Assembly (NCBI GenBank): GCA_029202485.1
Contig: CP119313.1
Coordinates: 682,001 to 746,000, forward strand
Length of the DNA stretch: 64,000 bases
Origin: Candidatus Pedobacter colombiensis
GTDB taxonomy: Bacteria > Bacteroidota > Bacteroidia > Sphingobacteriales > Sphingobacteriaceae
Reading direction: 5' to 3'
Part shown: in pieces, positions 35,410 through 44,617 of the stretch
Position numbering within the stretch: the stretch's first letter is position 1
Layout of the letters: every line of letters begins with the position of its first letter
Notes under the pieces: model-generated
What the model was told of the DNA's origin: nothing
What the model saw: the letters and a program-made list of their open reading frames with translations, nothing else
The model's database searches: none
Program-made: the position numbers and the translations under genes

Positions 35410-36165
35410 ATGAAAACGGCATTAATTACGGGAGCAACATCGGGCATAGGAGCCGCATGTGCACATTTATTCGCAGCTCAAGGTTATAATTTAATATTAA
35501 TAGCCAGAAGAGAGGAACTATTGACTGAGATAGGGAAGCATCTGGAAGATAAATATGCAATCGAAGTAAAAAGGATCGTAGCAGATATCAGGGATTATGA
35601 AAACCTGTCTTATCATTTGGAAACCTTACCGGCGCAATGGAAAAAGGTAGATGTATTGATCAACAATGCAGGGCTGAGCCAAGGTTTAGACCCTATTCAT
35701 AAAGGAAGCATTACAGATTGGGATACGATGATTGATACCAATATCAAGGGTTTGCTTTATTCCACTAAAATTGTATCCAATTGGATGGTTAACGAAAAAA
35801 GTGGACATATCATTAATATAGGTTCCATTGCGGGAAAGGAAGTTTATCCCAACGGCAATGTATATTGTGCAACAAAACATGCTGTTGATGCCTTGAGTAA
35901 AAGCATGCGAATAGATTTGTTAACTTATGGTATAAAAGTTACTGCAATTCAGCCCGGGATGGTAGAAACAGAATTTTCTAAAGTCCGCTTTAAAGGTGAC
36001 GAAGGCAGAGCCAAAAAAGTGTATGATGGTCTGGAACCATTGGTCGCTAATGATATAGCCGAAGCGATCTGGTTTGTAGTAAGCAGACCCCCACATGTAA
36101 ATATCAATGATATGCTGATTATGCCGACAGCACAGGCAACAGGTACTATAATAGATAGGAAATAA
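35410..36165 (+). CDS. Short-chain dehydrogenase/reductase (SDR, YdfG-like)
   Basis: A 251-residue NAD(P)-dependent oxidoreductase (259 if started at the ATG 35386). The nucleotide-binding motif is ALITGATSGIGAACAHLFA, the NNAG motif is LINNAGLSQGL, and the catalytic Tyr-x3-Lys is in YCATKHAVDALSK, preceded by INIGSIAGKEVYP. The resemblance to YdfG (3-hydroxy acid dehydrogenase) is good, but the substrate is uncertain. It is followed by the YqeY gene after 11 nt. Confidence 0.92.
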   Translation: MKTALITGATSGIGAACAHLFAAQGYNLILIARREELLTEIGKHLEDKYAIEVKRIVADIRDYENLSYHLETLPAQWKKVDVLINNAGLSQGLDPIHKGSITDWDTMIDTNIKGLLYSTKIVSNWMVNEKSGHIINIGSIAGKEVYPNGNVYCATKHAVDALSKSMRIDLLTYGIKVTAIQPGMVETEFSKVRFKGDEGRAKKVYDGLEPLVANDIAEAIWFVVSRPPHVNINDMLIMPTAQATGTIIDRK

Positions 36166-36176
36166 ACGGAAATACA

Positions 36177-36623
36177 ATGATATCAAATACAATAGACCAG
36201 GAAATAAAACAAGCCATGCTGGCTAAGGATCAGGCTAGGTTAAGAGGTTTAAGAGCTATAAAAGCGGCCCTGTTATTGGCAAAAACTGAAAAAGGAACAG
36301 CTGAGGAAATTACGGAAGAAACCGAACTTAAACTTTTGCAAAAGCTGGTTAAACAAAGAAAGGAATCTGCTGATATTTACAAGCAACAAGGTAGGGAAGA
36401 TTTAAGTATCGTTGAAGAAGAAGAAATAGCAGTAATCAGTGGGTTTATGCCTAAGCAACTAGACGAGGCAGAAATTGAACAGATCATTATAAAGATAATT
36501 AAAGATTCGGGCGCAGCTTCTGTTAAAGATATGGGCAAGGTGATGGGATTGGCAAATAAAGAGCTGGCTGGCAAGGCTGATGGTAAACTTATTGCAGAGC
36601 TTGTGAAAAAGCAATTGGCATAA
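36177..36623 (+). CDS. GatB/YqeY domain-containing protein
   Basis: A 148-residue helical protein with the YqeY fold related to the C-terminal tRNA-binding domain of GatB. AMLAKDQARLRGLRAIKAALL, KRKESADIYKQQGR-like text (here QRKESADIYKQQGR), SGFMPKQLDEAEIE and DMGKVMGLANKELAGKADG are characteristic. A role in tRNA-dependent amidation is suggested by the fold only. It starts 11 nt after the SDR gene. Confidence 0.93.
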   Translation: MISNTIDQEIKQAMLAKDQARLRGLRAIKAALLLAKTEKGTAEEITEETELKLLQKLVKQRKESADIYKQQGREDLSIVEEEEIAVISGFMPKQLDEAEIEQIIIKIIKDSGAASVKDMGKVMGLANKELAGKADGKLIAELVKKQLA

Positions 36624-36699
36624 ATTGTGCTGCACAATTACATGTATTGTGTTATTTTCAATAAATTAATATATTTAATTACATTAAATTAATTTTACT

Positions 36700-36714
36700 C
36701 TACTAACTTAGTAG
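36700..36714. promoter_or_regulatory. 15-bp palindrome upstream of the alpha/beta hydrolase operon
   Basis: CTACTAACTTAGTAG is a perfect inverted repeat with a single central base, in a very AT-rich region 24 nt before the hydrolase ATG. It may be an operator for a dimeric regulator. No consensus promoter was found beside it. Confidence 0.3.
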
Positions 36715-36738
36715 CAATAATTATTACATAAAATATAT

Positions 36739-37503
36739 ATGACATACGAAGTAATAGACGAAGGTGGGTTTAAATATATAGAAGCCGGAAAAGGTGAAAC
36801 CCTGGTATTACTTCATGGTTTAATGGGAGAGCTGAGCAATTGGGAGCCGGTAATTGATCATTTTAAAGACAATTATCACATCCTGGTGCCAATTTTGCCA
36901 ATTTATGAACTTCCAATTTTAACTCTTGGTGTGAGAAGTTTGTCTAAATACGTAAATAAGTTTTTAAAACATAAAAAAGTTAACCAGGTTGTTTTAATAG
37001 GCAACTCACTTGGTGGGCATGTTGGGCTTGTATTTACACTGGCGCATCAGGAAAGTGTAAAAGCACTTGTACTTACAGGTAGTTCAGGTTTATATGAAAA
37101 TGCTTTTGGAGGTTCTTTTCCAAGGAGAGAAAGCTATGATTACATTCGTGAGAAAGTAGAATTCACTTTTTACGATCCGGTTACAGCTACCGACTCATTG
37201 GTTGATGAAGTTTATAAGACTGTAAATGATCGCTCAAGGGTAATTCGTATTCTAGCGCTGGCAAAGTCTGCAATAAGACATAACATGTCTAAAGATCTTT
37301 CCAGAATCACTATCCCTGTTTCTTTGATCTGGGGAAAACAAGATAAAGTAACACCTCCGGAAGTAGCAGAAGAATTTCATGAACTTTTGCCAAACTCTGA
37401 ATTGAACTGGGTTGATAAATGTGGACATGCCCCAATGATGGAACGCCCAGCTATTTTTAATGAATATCTAGGTACATTTTTAAATAGAATTTTACTTAAA
37501 TAA
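36739..37503 (+). CDS. Alpha/beta hydrolase
   Basis: A 254-residue cytoplasmic alpha/beta-hydrolase. The oxyanion region LVLLHGLMGELSNWEPVI, the nucleophile elbow LIGNSLGGHVGLVF (Ser), the late Asp in LIWGKQDKVTPPEVAEE and the His in KCGHAPMMERPAIF form a complete catalytic triad. It resembles the MhpC/BioH-like group. The substrate is not evident. Its stop codon overlaps the start of the CBS gene by one base, and it is the first gene of a block leading into nadK, porG, uppS and bamA. Confidence 0.9.
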   Translation: MTYEVIDEGGFKYIEAGKGETLVLLHGLMGELSNWEPVIDHFKDNYHILVPILPIYELPILTLGVRSLSKYVNKFLKHKKVNQVVLIGNSLGGHVGLVFTLAHQESVKALVLTGSSGLYENAFGGSFPRRESYDYIREKVEFTFYDPVTATDSLVDEVYKTVNDRSRVIRILALAKSAIRHNMSKDLSRITIPVSLIWGKQDKVTPPEVAEEFHELLPNSELNWVDKCGHAPMMERPAIFNEYLGTFLNRILLK

Positions 37504-38165
37504 TGCTGGCATCTGAACTCATATCGTATTCAATCCCTCCTCTAAAGCCATCTGATACCGTTCAGAAGTCTTTAGATCGGATGACTGAGTTCAAACTGTC
37601 TCATATGCCAATTGTAAATGAATCCCAATTTCTGGGGTTGTTGGCAGAAGATGAATTAATTGAAGTTAGGGATGTAAATTCACTTATCGGCAGTCTTTCC
37701 TTATCCCTTTTAAATCCATTTGTATACGAAGATACGCATGTTTATGATGTGATCAGGATGCTAACACAGCTCAATCTTTCAGCAGTACCGGTGCTTGATT
37801 ATAAGAAAAATTACCTGGGGTTGATATCAGTAAATACCCTTTTAAGCTATGCAGCGGATATTTTCGCCGTAAAAGAAACGGGGGGGATTATTGTTTTGGA
37901 AATAAGCAATAGGAATAATTCCCTGGCGCACATGGCTCAAATAGTGGAGGCCGACAATGCACAAATTCTATCTTCCTATGTACAGGCCTTTCCTGACTCT
38001 ACCAAGCTGGAAGTAACATTGAAAATTAATAAAACAGAATTGTCCGGGATTATTGCTTCTTTCGAAAGGTACAACTACCAGGTAAAAGCAGTGTTTAATA
38101 GTACCAAGGCGGATGATGGGACGGAAGACAGGTTTAATTCATTCATGAATTACCTGAACGTATAA
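37503..38165 (+). CDS. CBS-domain pair protein with C-terminal ACT-like region (AcuB-like)
   Basis: A 220-residue protein with two CBS motifs, about residues 1-60 (SDTVQKSLDRMTEFKLSHMPI) and 65-125 (HVYDVIRMLTQLNLSAVPVLD). A C-terminal region of ~75 residues follows with ACT-like strand-helix pattern (GGIIVLEISNRNNSLAHMAQI). CBS pairs bind adenine nucleotides, and this architecture resembles AcuB-type regulators. The gene starts at 37503 in a TAATG overlap with the hydrolase stop. NAD kinase follows 38 nt later, so a nucleotide-sensing role is possible but unproven. Confidence 0.85.
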   Translation: MLASELISYSIPPLKPSDTVQKSLDRMTEFKLSHMPIVNESQFLGLLAEDELIEVRDVNSLIGSLSLSLLNPFVYEDTHVYDVIRMLTQLNLSAVPVLDYKKNYLGLISVNTLLSYAADIFAVKETGGIIVLEISNRNNSLAHMAQIVEADNAQILSSYVQAFPDSTKLEVTLKINKTELSGIIASFERYNYQVKAVFNSTKADDGTEDRFNSFMNYLNV

Positions 38166-38203
38166 ATGCCGTTAAAAAATAAAGATTACAAAATCGATGC
38201 TAA

Positions 38204-39085
38204 ATGAAGATTGCAATTTACGGTAGGGAATTCAATAATAGTGTGTTACCTTATGTTCAGGAAGTGTTTAACGTTCTTGATCAGTATAAAACACCTATTC
38301 TTGTTTATAAAAAATACCTTGATTTTATACAGGATAAAATTAAACTACCGGAGCATATCACAGCTTTTACACAGCATACAGAGCTTGTTGGGCATACTGA
38401 TGTATTGATCAGTTTGGGGGGCGATGGAACTTTGCTGGATACCCTTTCTTTAGTTCGGGATTCAGGAATCCCGGTAATCGGAATTAACTTTGGTAGGCTT
38501 GGTTTTCTCGCCAGTATCAATAAAGATGAAATTAAGAAAGCAATTGAAGCTTTAAAGAATAAAGAATATTCCTTAGATAAACGAACGCTGCTTAGTTTAG
38601 CATCTACTTATAACTTGTTTGGAGAAGAAAACTTTGCATTGAATGACATCACCATTCACCGAAGAGATAATTCAGCGATGATGATCATTCATGCTTACAT
38701 GAACAATGAATTTGTGAACTCATACTGGGCTGATGGGTTAATTATTGCAACACCAACAGGGTCCACAGCTTACTCTTTGAGTTGTGGTGGACCAATCATT
38801 TATCCAAGTTCGCAAAACTTTGTCATTACCCCGATAGCACCACATAATTTAAATGTGAGGCCGGTAATTGTTCCTGATGATGTTTCTTTAACCTTTGAGG
38901 TAGAAGCCAGAAGTGCTAAATTTCTGGTATCTTGCGATTCGAGAACGGAAACAGTAGACAGATCGGTAAAACTTACACTCAACAAAGCGAAATTTCATGT
39001 AAATTTGATCAGGCTTAACAATGAAAGCTATCTGACAACGTTAAGAAATAAACTCCTTTGGGGTATAGATACCCGTAATTACTAA
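38204..39085 (+). CDS. nadK: NAD kinase
   Basis: A 293-residue cytoplasmic enzyme that makes NADP from NAD and ATP. The GGDGT motif is in VLISLGGDGTLLDTLSLV, and the second conserved region is ADGLIIATPTGSTAYSLSCGGP. VIGINFGRLGFLASI is also typical. A short AT-rich gap separates it from the CBS gene, and porG starts 1 nt after its stop. The placement before porG-uppS-bamA is conserved in Bacteroidota. Confidence 0.96.
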   Translation: MKIAIYGREFNNSVLPYVQEVFNVLDQYKTPILVYKKYLDFIQDKIKLPEHITAFTQHTELVGHTDVLISLGGDGTLLDTLSLVRDSGIPVIGINFGRLGFLASINKDEIKKAIEALKNKEYSLDKRTLLSLASTYNLFGEENFALNDITIHRRDNSAMMIIHAYMNNEFVNSYWADGLIIATPTGSTAYSLSCGGPIIYPSSQNFVITPIAPHNLNVRPVIVPDDVSLTFEVEARSAKFLVSCDSRTETVDRSVKLTLNKAKFHVNLIRLNNESYLTTLRNKLLWGIDTRNY

Positions 39086-39086
39086 T

Positions 39087-39884
39087 ATGCAATATATCCG
39101 GCCGCTTGTATATCTTTTTATTTTTTTTTTCGGAATATTAAGTGCCCACGCCCAAACTTTTGAATTAGGATTAGTAGGAGGGGGCGCCGGTTATATGGGG
39201 GATCTCAATCCAGATAAACCTTTAAAAATTAGTGGTATTTCTGTTGGAGGATATGCCAAGATTAACATTGATCCATATTGGGCTGTAGGACTCCATTATA
39301 CCTATGGAAAAATTAGAGGCAATGATGCCGAATCAGATAATAGTCAGTTTAGAGATCGGAATCTAAATTTCAAGACCCCATTAAATGAAGTCAGTCTGCA
39401 AGTTGATTTTAACTTCTTGAATTACTTTGCGGGTGGCGGCACCAAAAGATTCACACCTTATATCTTTACAGGCGTAGGAGGCGTGTTTTATAGTCCAAAG
39501 GCTGTGTATGATAATAAAGAGTATAATTTAAGATTTTATCAAACCGAAGGGCAAGATGAAGCTTATAAATCCTATGCTTTAAGTATACCGTATGGGGTAG
39601 GTATTAAGCTGCGGCTAAAAGACCGTTGGGGCATGTTTTCACAGATTGGATACAGGACAGCTTATACCGATTATCTGGATGATGTAAGTGGCAAATATCC
39701 TGATCCAAATGTCTGGAAAAATGATGCTTATTTAGCTGAACGTAAGTTTCTTTCCGATCCTTCGCTTAGTCAATATGGTGCTCCAGGTATACAAAGAGGT
39801 GATTTTAGAAAAAGAGATACATATATGTTTGTAGGTATTGGCATATCTTATACCTTTGTGTCCCAAAAATGTTATACATTTTAA
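39087..39884 (+). CDS. porG: PorG-like outer membrane protein (DUF6089 family, type IX secretion)
   Basis: A 265-residue outer-membrane barrel: signal peptide LVYLFIFFFGILSAHAQ, then an OmpA-like set of beta strands starting FELGLVGGGAGYMGDLNPDKP and ending in YMFVGIGISYTFVSQKCYTF. The position between nadK and uppS, followed by bamA and two ompH genes, is the same as PorG (PG0189) in Porphyromonas gingivalis, a T9SS protein of the PorK-PorN ring complex. The gene starts 1 nt after nadK. The specific name is inference from synteny. Confidence 0.75.
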   Translation: MQYIRPLVYLFIFFFGILSAHAQTFELGLVGGGAGYMGDLNPDKPLKISGISVGGYAKINIDPYWAVGLHYTYGKIRGNDAESDNSQFRDRNLNFKTPLNEVSLQVDFNFLNYFAGGGTKRFTPYIFTGVGGVFYSPKAVYDNKEYNLRFYQTEGQDEAYKSYALSIPYGVGIKLRLKDRWGMFSQIGYRTAYTDYLDDVSGKYPDPNVWKNDAYLAERKFLSDPSLSQYGAPGIQRGDFRKRDTYMFVGIGISYTFVSQKCYTF

Positions 39885-39903
39885 GCATATTTGCGGAAAA
39901 TAA

Positions 39904-40644
39904 ATGGGATTTAAAGAACAAATAGATATCACACGCTTGCCTGAACACATTGCCATCATCATGGATGGTAACGGTAGATGGGCTAAAAATCAAGGTAAAT
40001 TCAGGGCTTTTGGCCATGAAAGTGGAGTGTTGTCGGTAAAAGACATCGTAGAAGGCTGTGTAGATATAGGCATCAAATACCTGACGGTTTATGCTTTTTC
40101 GACTGAAAACTGGAACAGACCTATAGATGAAGTTAACGCTTTAATGGAATTGCTTATCTCTACCATCAATCAGGAAACACAGACGCTTACCAAAAATAAC
40201 ATCAGACTCAATGCAATAGGAGATATTGCTTCGCTTCCTCAAAAATGTATTGATGATTTAAAAAGCGCGATGGATAAGACAGCGAACAATACCCGCTGTA
40301 CCTTAACACTAGCCTTGAGTTATAGTGCTAAATGGGAAATTATCGAAGCTGCAAAGAAACTTGCAAAGCTGGTAAAAGAGGAAGAAATAAATATTGAAGA
40401 TATTAACGAAGAGCAGTTTTCAGCTCAATTGACTACGTTAAATATGCCCGATCCGGAATTGATGATCAGAACCAGTGGTGAACACAGGGTGAGTAATTTT
40501 CTATTGTGGCAGATGGCCTATACAGAGTTATATTTTACGGATACGCTGTGGCCTGACTTTAGACAAGAAGACCTTTTTGAAGCTATTGTAGACTACCAAA
40601 AGCGCGAGCGCCGCTTTGGTAAAATTAGTGAACAACTTAACTAA
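39904..40644 (+). CDS. uppS: Isoprenyl transferase (undecaprenyl diphosphate synthase)
   Basis: A 246-residue cis-prenyltransferase that makes the undecaprenyl carrier for peptidoglycan and O-antigen. The substrate motif HIAIIMDGNGRWAKNQGK is intact, YAFSTENWNRP follows, and the C-terminal PDPELMIRTSGEHRVSNFLLW (cited by its core LMIRTSGEHRVSNFLLWQ) matches the family. It begins 19 nt after porG and precedes bamA. Confidence 0.96.
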   Translation: MGFKEQIDITRLPEHIAIIMDGNGRWAKNQGKFRAFGHESGVLSVKDIVEGCVDIGIKYLTVYAFSTENWNRPIDEVNALMELLISTINQETQTLTKNNIRLNAIGDIASLPQKCIDDLKSAMDKTANNTRCTLTLALSYSAKWEIIEAAKKLAKLVKEEEINIEDINEEQFSAQLTTLNMPDPELMIRTSGEHRVSNFLLWQMAYTELYFTDTLWPDFRQEDLFEAIVDYQKRERRFGKISEQLN

Positions 40645-40707
40645 TTTTACTTTTAACACTTTTTAACATGTGTTTAAATTAACTTAGCATCGATTTTTAG
40701 ATTGTAA

Positions 40708-43278
40708 ATGAAAAGAATATACCAACTTATATTATTGTTGTTGATTGGTTTACCAACAATGGCACAGATTACCCGTCCTCAGTCCAATCCTGCAGCTCCT
40801 TCTTTAAAAGTTAAAGGGTTAGAACTGGATTATTTCAATCCTAAAGAGTATATCATTGGAGGTACCACTTTAACAGGTACACAATACCTGGATAAAGATG
40901 TAATCATTACACTTTCAAAACTGATCAAGGGCGAGAGAATCGTGCTTCCTGGTGAGGCAACTGCAAATGCAATCAAAAATCTTTGGGCTCAGGGCTTATT
41001 TGATGATGTTCAGTTGGATATCGTTAAAATCGTTGAAGATACTGTATATTTCGATATTGAAGTTGTTGAACGTCCCCGTTTAGCTTCTTTCGAATTTATA
41101 GGGATTAGCAAGTCGCAAAAGACGGATATTCTCGAAAAACTTAATGAGAAACCTGGTAAGGCTATTATCAATGATAATTTGTACAGTAGTACGACCGCAA
41201 CCATTAAGAAGTTTTTACTGGGAAAGGGGTACTTCTTTACCAATGTTGAATACAAAACTAAACCCGATCCTAGTCAGGACAATAGCGTTGTGCTACAGGT
41301 AATTATTGATAAGGGTAGAAAAGTTAAAGTCCATAACATCAACTTTACAGGAAATAAGGACTTCTCGTCCGCTAAGCTGCGTAAGTATCTAAAGAAAACC
41401 AAGCAACAGGCATTTTATAAAGTATTCGGTTCCGGAAAGTTCAATAAAGAAAAATACGAAGAGGATAAGGTTAAGCTGATTGCTAAACTGCATGACAAAG
41501 GTTACCGCGATGCCACAATTTTGAGAGACAGTATTTATCAATACAGCCCTAAAGCGGTAGGTATTAATATCGACCTGTTTGAAGGACCTAAGTATTATTT
41601 CGGTAATATCACATGGGTAGGTAATGCAAAATATACTACTGATTATTTGCAAAGAGCACTAGGTATCGAAAAAGGTGAGGTATTTAGTGAAGAAAAATTA
41701 GAGAAAAAATTAAGAGGAAGTGCTAACGGGGATGATGTATCTAGTATTTACCTGAATGATGGTTATTTGACCTTTAACGTAGATCCGGTTCAAACAAAGA
41801 TCTATGGTGATACAGTTGAAGTGGAAATGAGGATTTATGAAGGACCTCAGTATACCAACAACAGAATTACAGTAGTTGGAAATACAATCACGAATGACCG
41901 TGTAGTTTTACGTGATATCCGTACAAAACCGGGAGAGAAATTCTCAAAGGATTTATTGATCAGAAGTGTTCGTGAGATCGGCCAGCTAGGTAACTTTGAT
42001 GAGTCGAAAACAAACCCTGTCCCTAAGCCAAATCCTGCTGATGGAACGGTAGATATTGAGTACCACGTAGAAGAGAAACCTTCTGACCAGATCGAACTTT
42101 CAGGTGGTTTTGGTGGTGGTAACATCATCGGTACTTTAGGTTTAACATTCAACAACTTCTCGTTAAGGAACCTGTTTAACTTAAGTGCTTATAAACCTTT
42201 GCCAAAAGGAGACGGACAAAAATTAAGTTTACGTGGACAAACAAATGGTAAGTACTATCAGTCTTATAGCTTCTCTTTCTCTGAACCTTGGTTAGGTGGT
42301 AAAAAACCAATCAGCTTTGGACTTAGTGCATTTACATCATTACAGTCTAACGGGGGTACGAATATTTATGGACAATCGTTATCACCTTCGGATCCCAATT
42401 ATTCGAAGATCCGCTTAAATGGTGTTACTGTAAGCTTAGGAAGAAGATTAAACTTCCCGGATAACTACTTCCAGTTAACTTATGCTGCTAACGCACAACA
42501 GTACATATTGAACAACTATGGTGGATTCTTATTCAGCACAGGAACTTCATATAACTTTAACTTAACACAGGAACTAAGCAGGGATTCAAGAGACTCCCCA
42601 ATTTTCCCTCAAAGTGGTTCTTACTTTAAATTTACAGTTCAGGCAACTCCTCCTTATTCATTGTTGAATAATGTGAACTATGCTACTGCATCAGATAAGC
42701 AACGTTATAAATTCACAGAGTACCACAAATGGAAATTTGAATCGCAATGGTTCCAAAGGTTAGCAGGAAAGTTTGTTGTGAAAGCACAAGCACAGTTTGG
42801 TTTCCTTGGTGAATATAACAGTGCCGTTGGTCAGTCTGCTTTCGAAAGGTTTAAATTGGGTGGAGACGGTATGCAAGGTTTCGACTTCTTGCAAGGTTCA
42901 GAATTGATCGCTATGCGTGGGTATGCCAATAACTCAGTAATACCGGTAGGATCGAATCCTAATATTGCACAGCAATCAGGTAGTCCAATCTTCTCAAAGT
43001 ATGTAATGGAGCTAAGATATCCTGTAATTGCAAGTCAGCAGGCAACAGCATTTATAGTAGCTTTTGCTGAAGGGGGAAATACCTGGAACTCGTTCTCTGA
43101 ATTTAATCCGTTTAATGTTAGACGCTCTGCAGGTTTTGGTGCAAAAATATTTTTACCGATATTTGGATTACTAGGAATTGACTGGGGTTATGGATTTGAT
43201 AAAATCCCTGGATCACCTGATGCTAATAAAGGACAGTTCCACTTTAGTATTGCCCAACAACTTGGAGGATTTAATTAA
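40708..43278 (+). CDS. bamA: Outer membrane protein assembly factor BamA (Omp85)
   Basis: An 856-residue outer-membrane protein with a signal peptide (LLLLIGLPTMAQI). Several POTRA domains follow up to about residue 455: VKVHNINFTGNKDFSSAKLRK, YYFGNITWVGNAKYTTDYL and NRITVVGNTITNDRVVLRD are repeated POTRA starts. A C-terminal barrel follows, beginning at IELSGGFGGGNIIGTLGLTF and including FKLGGDGMQGFDFLQGSELI and the RGYxN element MRGYANNSVIP. It inserts outer-membrane proteins including SusC and Por proteins. Two Skp-like chaperones follow. Confidence 0.96.
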   Translation: MKRIYQLILLLLIGLPTMAQITRPQSNPAAPSLKVKGLELDYFNPKEYIIGGTTLTGTQYLDKDVIITLSKLIKGERIVLPGEATANAIKNLWAQGLFDDVQLDIVKIVEDTVYFDIEVVERPRLASFEFIGISKSQKTDILEKLNEKPGKAIINDNLYSSTTATIKKFLLGKGYFFTNVEYKTKPDPSQDNSVVLQVIIDKGRKVKVHNINFTGNKDFSSAKLRKYLKKTKQQAFYKVFGSGKFNKEKYEEDKVKLIAKLHDKGYRDATILRDSIYQYSPKAVGINIDLFEGPKYYFGNITWVGNAKYTTDYLQRALGIEKGEVFSEEKLEKKLRGSANGDDVSSIYLNDGYLTFNVDPVQTKIYGDTVEVEMRIYEGPQYTNNRITVVGNTITNDRVVLRDIRTKPGEKFSKDLLIRSVREIGQLGNFDESKTNPVPKPNPADGTVDIEYHVEEKPSDQIELSGGFGGGNIIGTLGLTFNNFSLRNLFNLSAYKPLPKGDGQKLSLRGQTNGKYYQSYSFSFSEPWLGGKKPISFGLSAFTSLQSNGGTNIYGQSLSPSDPNYSKIRLNGVTVSLGRRLNFPDNYFQLTYAANAQQYILNNYGGFLFSTGTSYNFNLTQELSRDSRDSPIFPQSGSYFKFTVQATPPYSLLNNVNYATASDKQRYKFTEYHKWKFESQWFQRLAGKFVVKAQAQFGFLGEYNSAVGQSAFERFKLGGDGMQGFDFLQGSELIAMRGYANNSVIPVGSNPNIAQQSGSPIFSKYVMELRYPVIASQQATAFIVAFAEGGNTWNSFSEFNPFNVRRSAGFGAKIFLPIFGLLGIDWGYGFDKIPGSPDANKGQFHFSIAQQLGGFN

Positions 43279-43414
43279 AAATATGAATTGAGATCAGGAT
43301 AGGTTTGTTGGGTGAAGCCTGGCAAACCTATCTTAATTTCAGGTCCTTAAGTTGGTAAAGACAACTTTAAGACAATTGAAGCGTTAAATACCATTGAAAA
43401 ATAAACACATACTA

Positions 43415-43945
43415 ATGAAAAAGTATTTTTTAATTTGCATCTTGCTGTTTGTAAGCTTTGGTGCATTTGCACAAAGGTTTGCGTATGTTGATACAGAGTA
43501 TATTCTGAAGCATTTGCCGGATTATAAGTCATCATTAAATCAGTTGAATGTTTTGTCGCAACAATGGCAAAAACAAGTAGACAATAACTTTGTCGAAATT
43601 GATAAAATGTATAAAGCTTATCAGGCAGATCAGGTATTACTGACAGAAGATATGCGCAAAAGAAGAGAGAATGACATTATTGAAAAGGAGAAACAGGCTA
43701 AAGAATTTCAGCGTAAAATATTTGCTCCGGAAGGAGAGCTATTTCAGGCCCGGACTAAATTACTAAGCCCGATTCAAAATAGCGTAACAAAGGCCGTGGC
43801 CGAGATAGCCAAAGTTAAATTGTTGGATTTCATCTTTGATAAAAGTAGTGAAGCAACAATGATGATTTATGCCAGCAGCGCTTATGATGTCAGCAATGAC
43901 GTAATTAGAAAGCTAGGATATAAACCGGAATCAGAGATTAAATAG
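43415..43945 (+). CDS. OmpH/Skp family periplasmic chaperone, first copy
   Basis: A 176-residue periplasmic chaperone: signal peptide ILLFVSFGAFAQ, then FAYVDTEYILKHLPDYKSSLN and a long charged alpha-helical hairpin (EIDKMYKAYQADQVLLTEDM). Skp trimers hold unfolded outer-membrane proteins on the way to BamA, which is encoded just upstream. The start at 43415 gives a clean signal peptide, while an upstream ATG at 43394 would add a charged leader. It lies 45 nt before a second copy. Confidence 0.92.
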   Translation: MKKYFLICILLFVSFGAFAQRFAYVDTEYILKHLPDYKSSLNQLNVLSQQWQKQVDNNFVEIDKMYKAYQADQVLLTEDMRKRRENDIIEKEKQAKEFQRKIFAPEGELFQARTKLLSPIQNSVTKAVAEIAKVKLLDFIFDKSSEATMMIYASSAYDVSNDVIRKLGYKPESEIK

Positions 43946-43990
43946 AGAGATATTAAACATAAATTAAAAACAATTATTAAGACAAATAGA

Positions 43991-44551
43991 ATGAGAAAGT
44001 TAATCAATGCATTTTTTTTAGCAGCGGGGTTATTGTTTACTGCTAACATTGCAAATGCACAACAAAAACTTGCACACTTAAACTCTGCAACAATTATCGA
44101 AGCAATGCCAGAGGTTAAAACTGCACGCACAACATTAGAAAATCTTCAGAAAGCTAAGCAGACTGAAATTGAAAAGATGATTACTGAATATCAATCAAAG
44201 CTTAAAGCTGCTCAAGACAAAGAAAAAACAATGAGTGAGGCTAACAAAGAAGTAGTTGGTAAAGAATTGCAAACTATGGGTGCTGAACTTCAGGATTTAG
44301 AAAAACGTATTACTGATGCCAGAACTAAAGCGCAACAAGAATTAGAAGCTAAAAATGCTGAATTGTTTAATCCTATTCAAGTAAAAGCTGATAATGCAAT
44401 TAAGGCGGTAGCTAAAGAAAAAGGTTATGCTTATGTATTTGATACTGCAAACCAGGCTTTAATTTACTGGGATGGTGGTGAGGATATCACTGCTTTAGTA
44501 AGAACTAAATTAGGTATCGGAGCAGCTCCAACTACTGCACCTAAAAAATAG
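43991..44551 (+). CDS. OmpH/Skp family periplasmic chaperone, second copy
   Basis: A 186-residue paralogue of the preceding chaperone, with signal peptide FFLAAGLLFTANIANAQQ, the start KLAHLNSATIIEAMPEVKTAR and a long coiled-coil (EKMITEYQSKLKAAQDKEKT). It ends in a flexible GAAPTTAPKK tail. The tandem arrangement after bamA is usual in Bacteroidota. A very strong terminator follows. Confidence 0.93.
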   Translation: MRKLINAFFLAAGLLFTANIANAQQKLAHLNSATIIEAMPEVKTARTTLENLQKAKQTEIEKMITEYQSKLKAAQDKEKTMSEANKEVVGKELQTMGAELQDLEKRITDARTKAQQELEAKNAELFNPIQVKADNAIKAVAKEKGYAYVFDTANQALIYWDGGEDITALVRTKLGIGAAPTTAPKK

Positions 44552-44578
44552 GTTAGCATAAACAAAATATTTAAATTG

Positions 44579-44614
44579 CGGGACTGAGTCATAAAACTCA
44601 GTCCCGTTTTTTTT
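44579..44614 (+). terminator. Strong intrinsic terminator 3 nt before the murI start
   Basis: An 11-bp perfect stem (44579-44589 with 44596-44606), a 6-nt loop and eight T (44607-44614) form a textbook terminator. The murI ATG begins at 44618, so the terminator occupies the place of a leader. Confidence 0.92.
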
Positions 44615-44617
44615 ACA

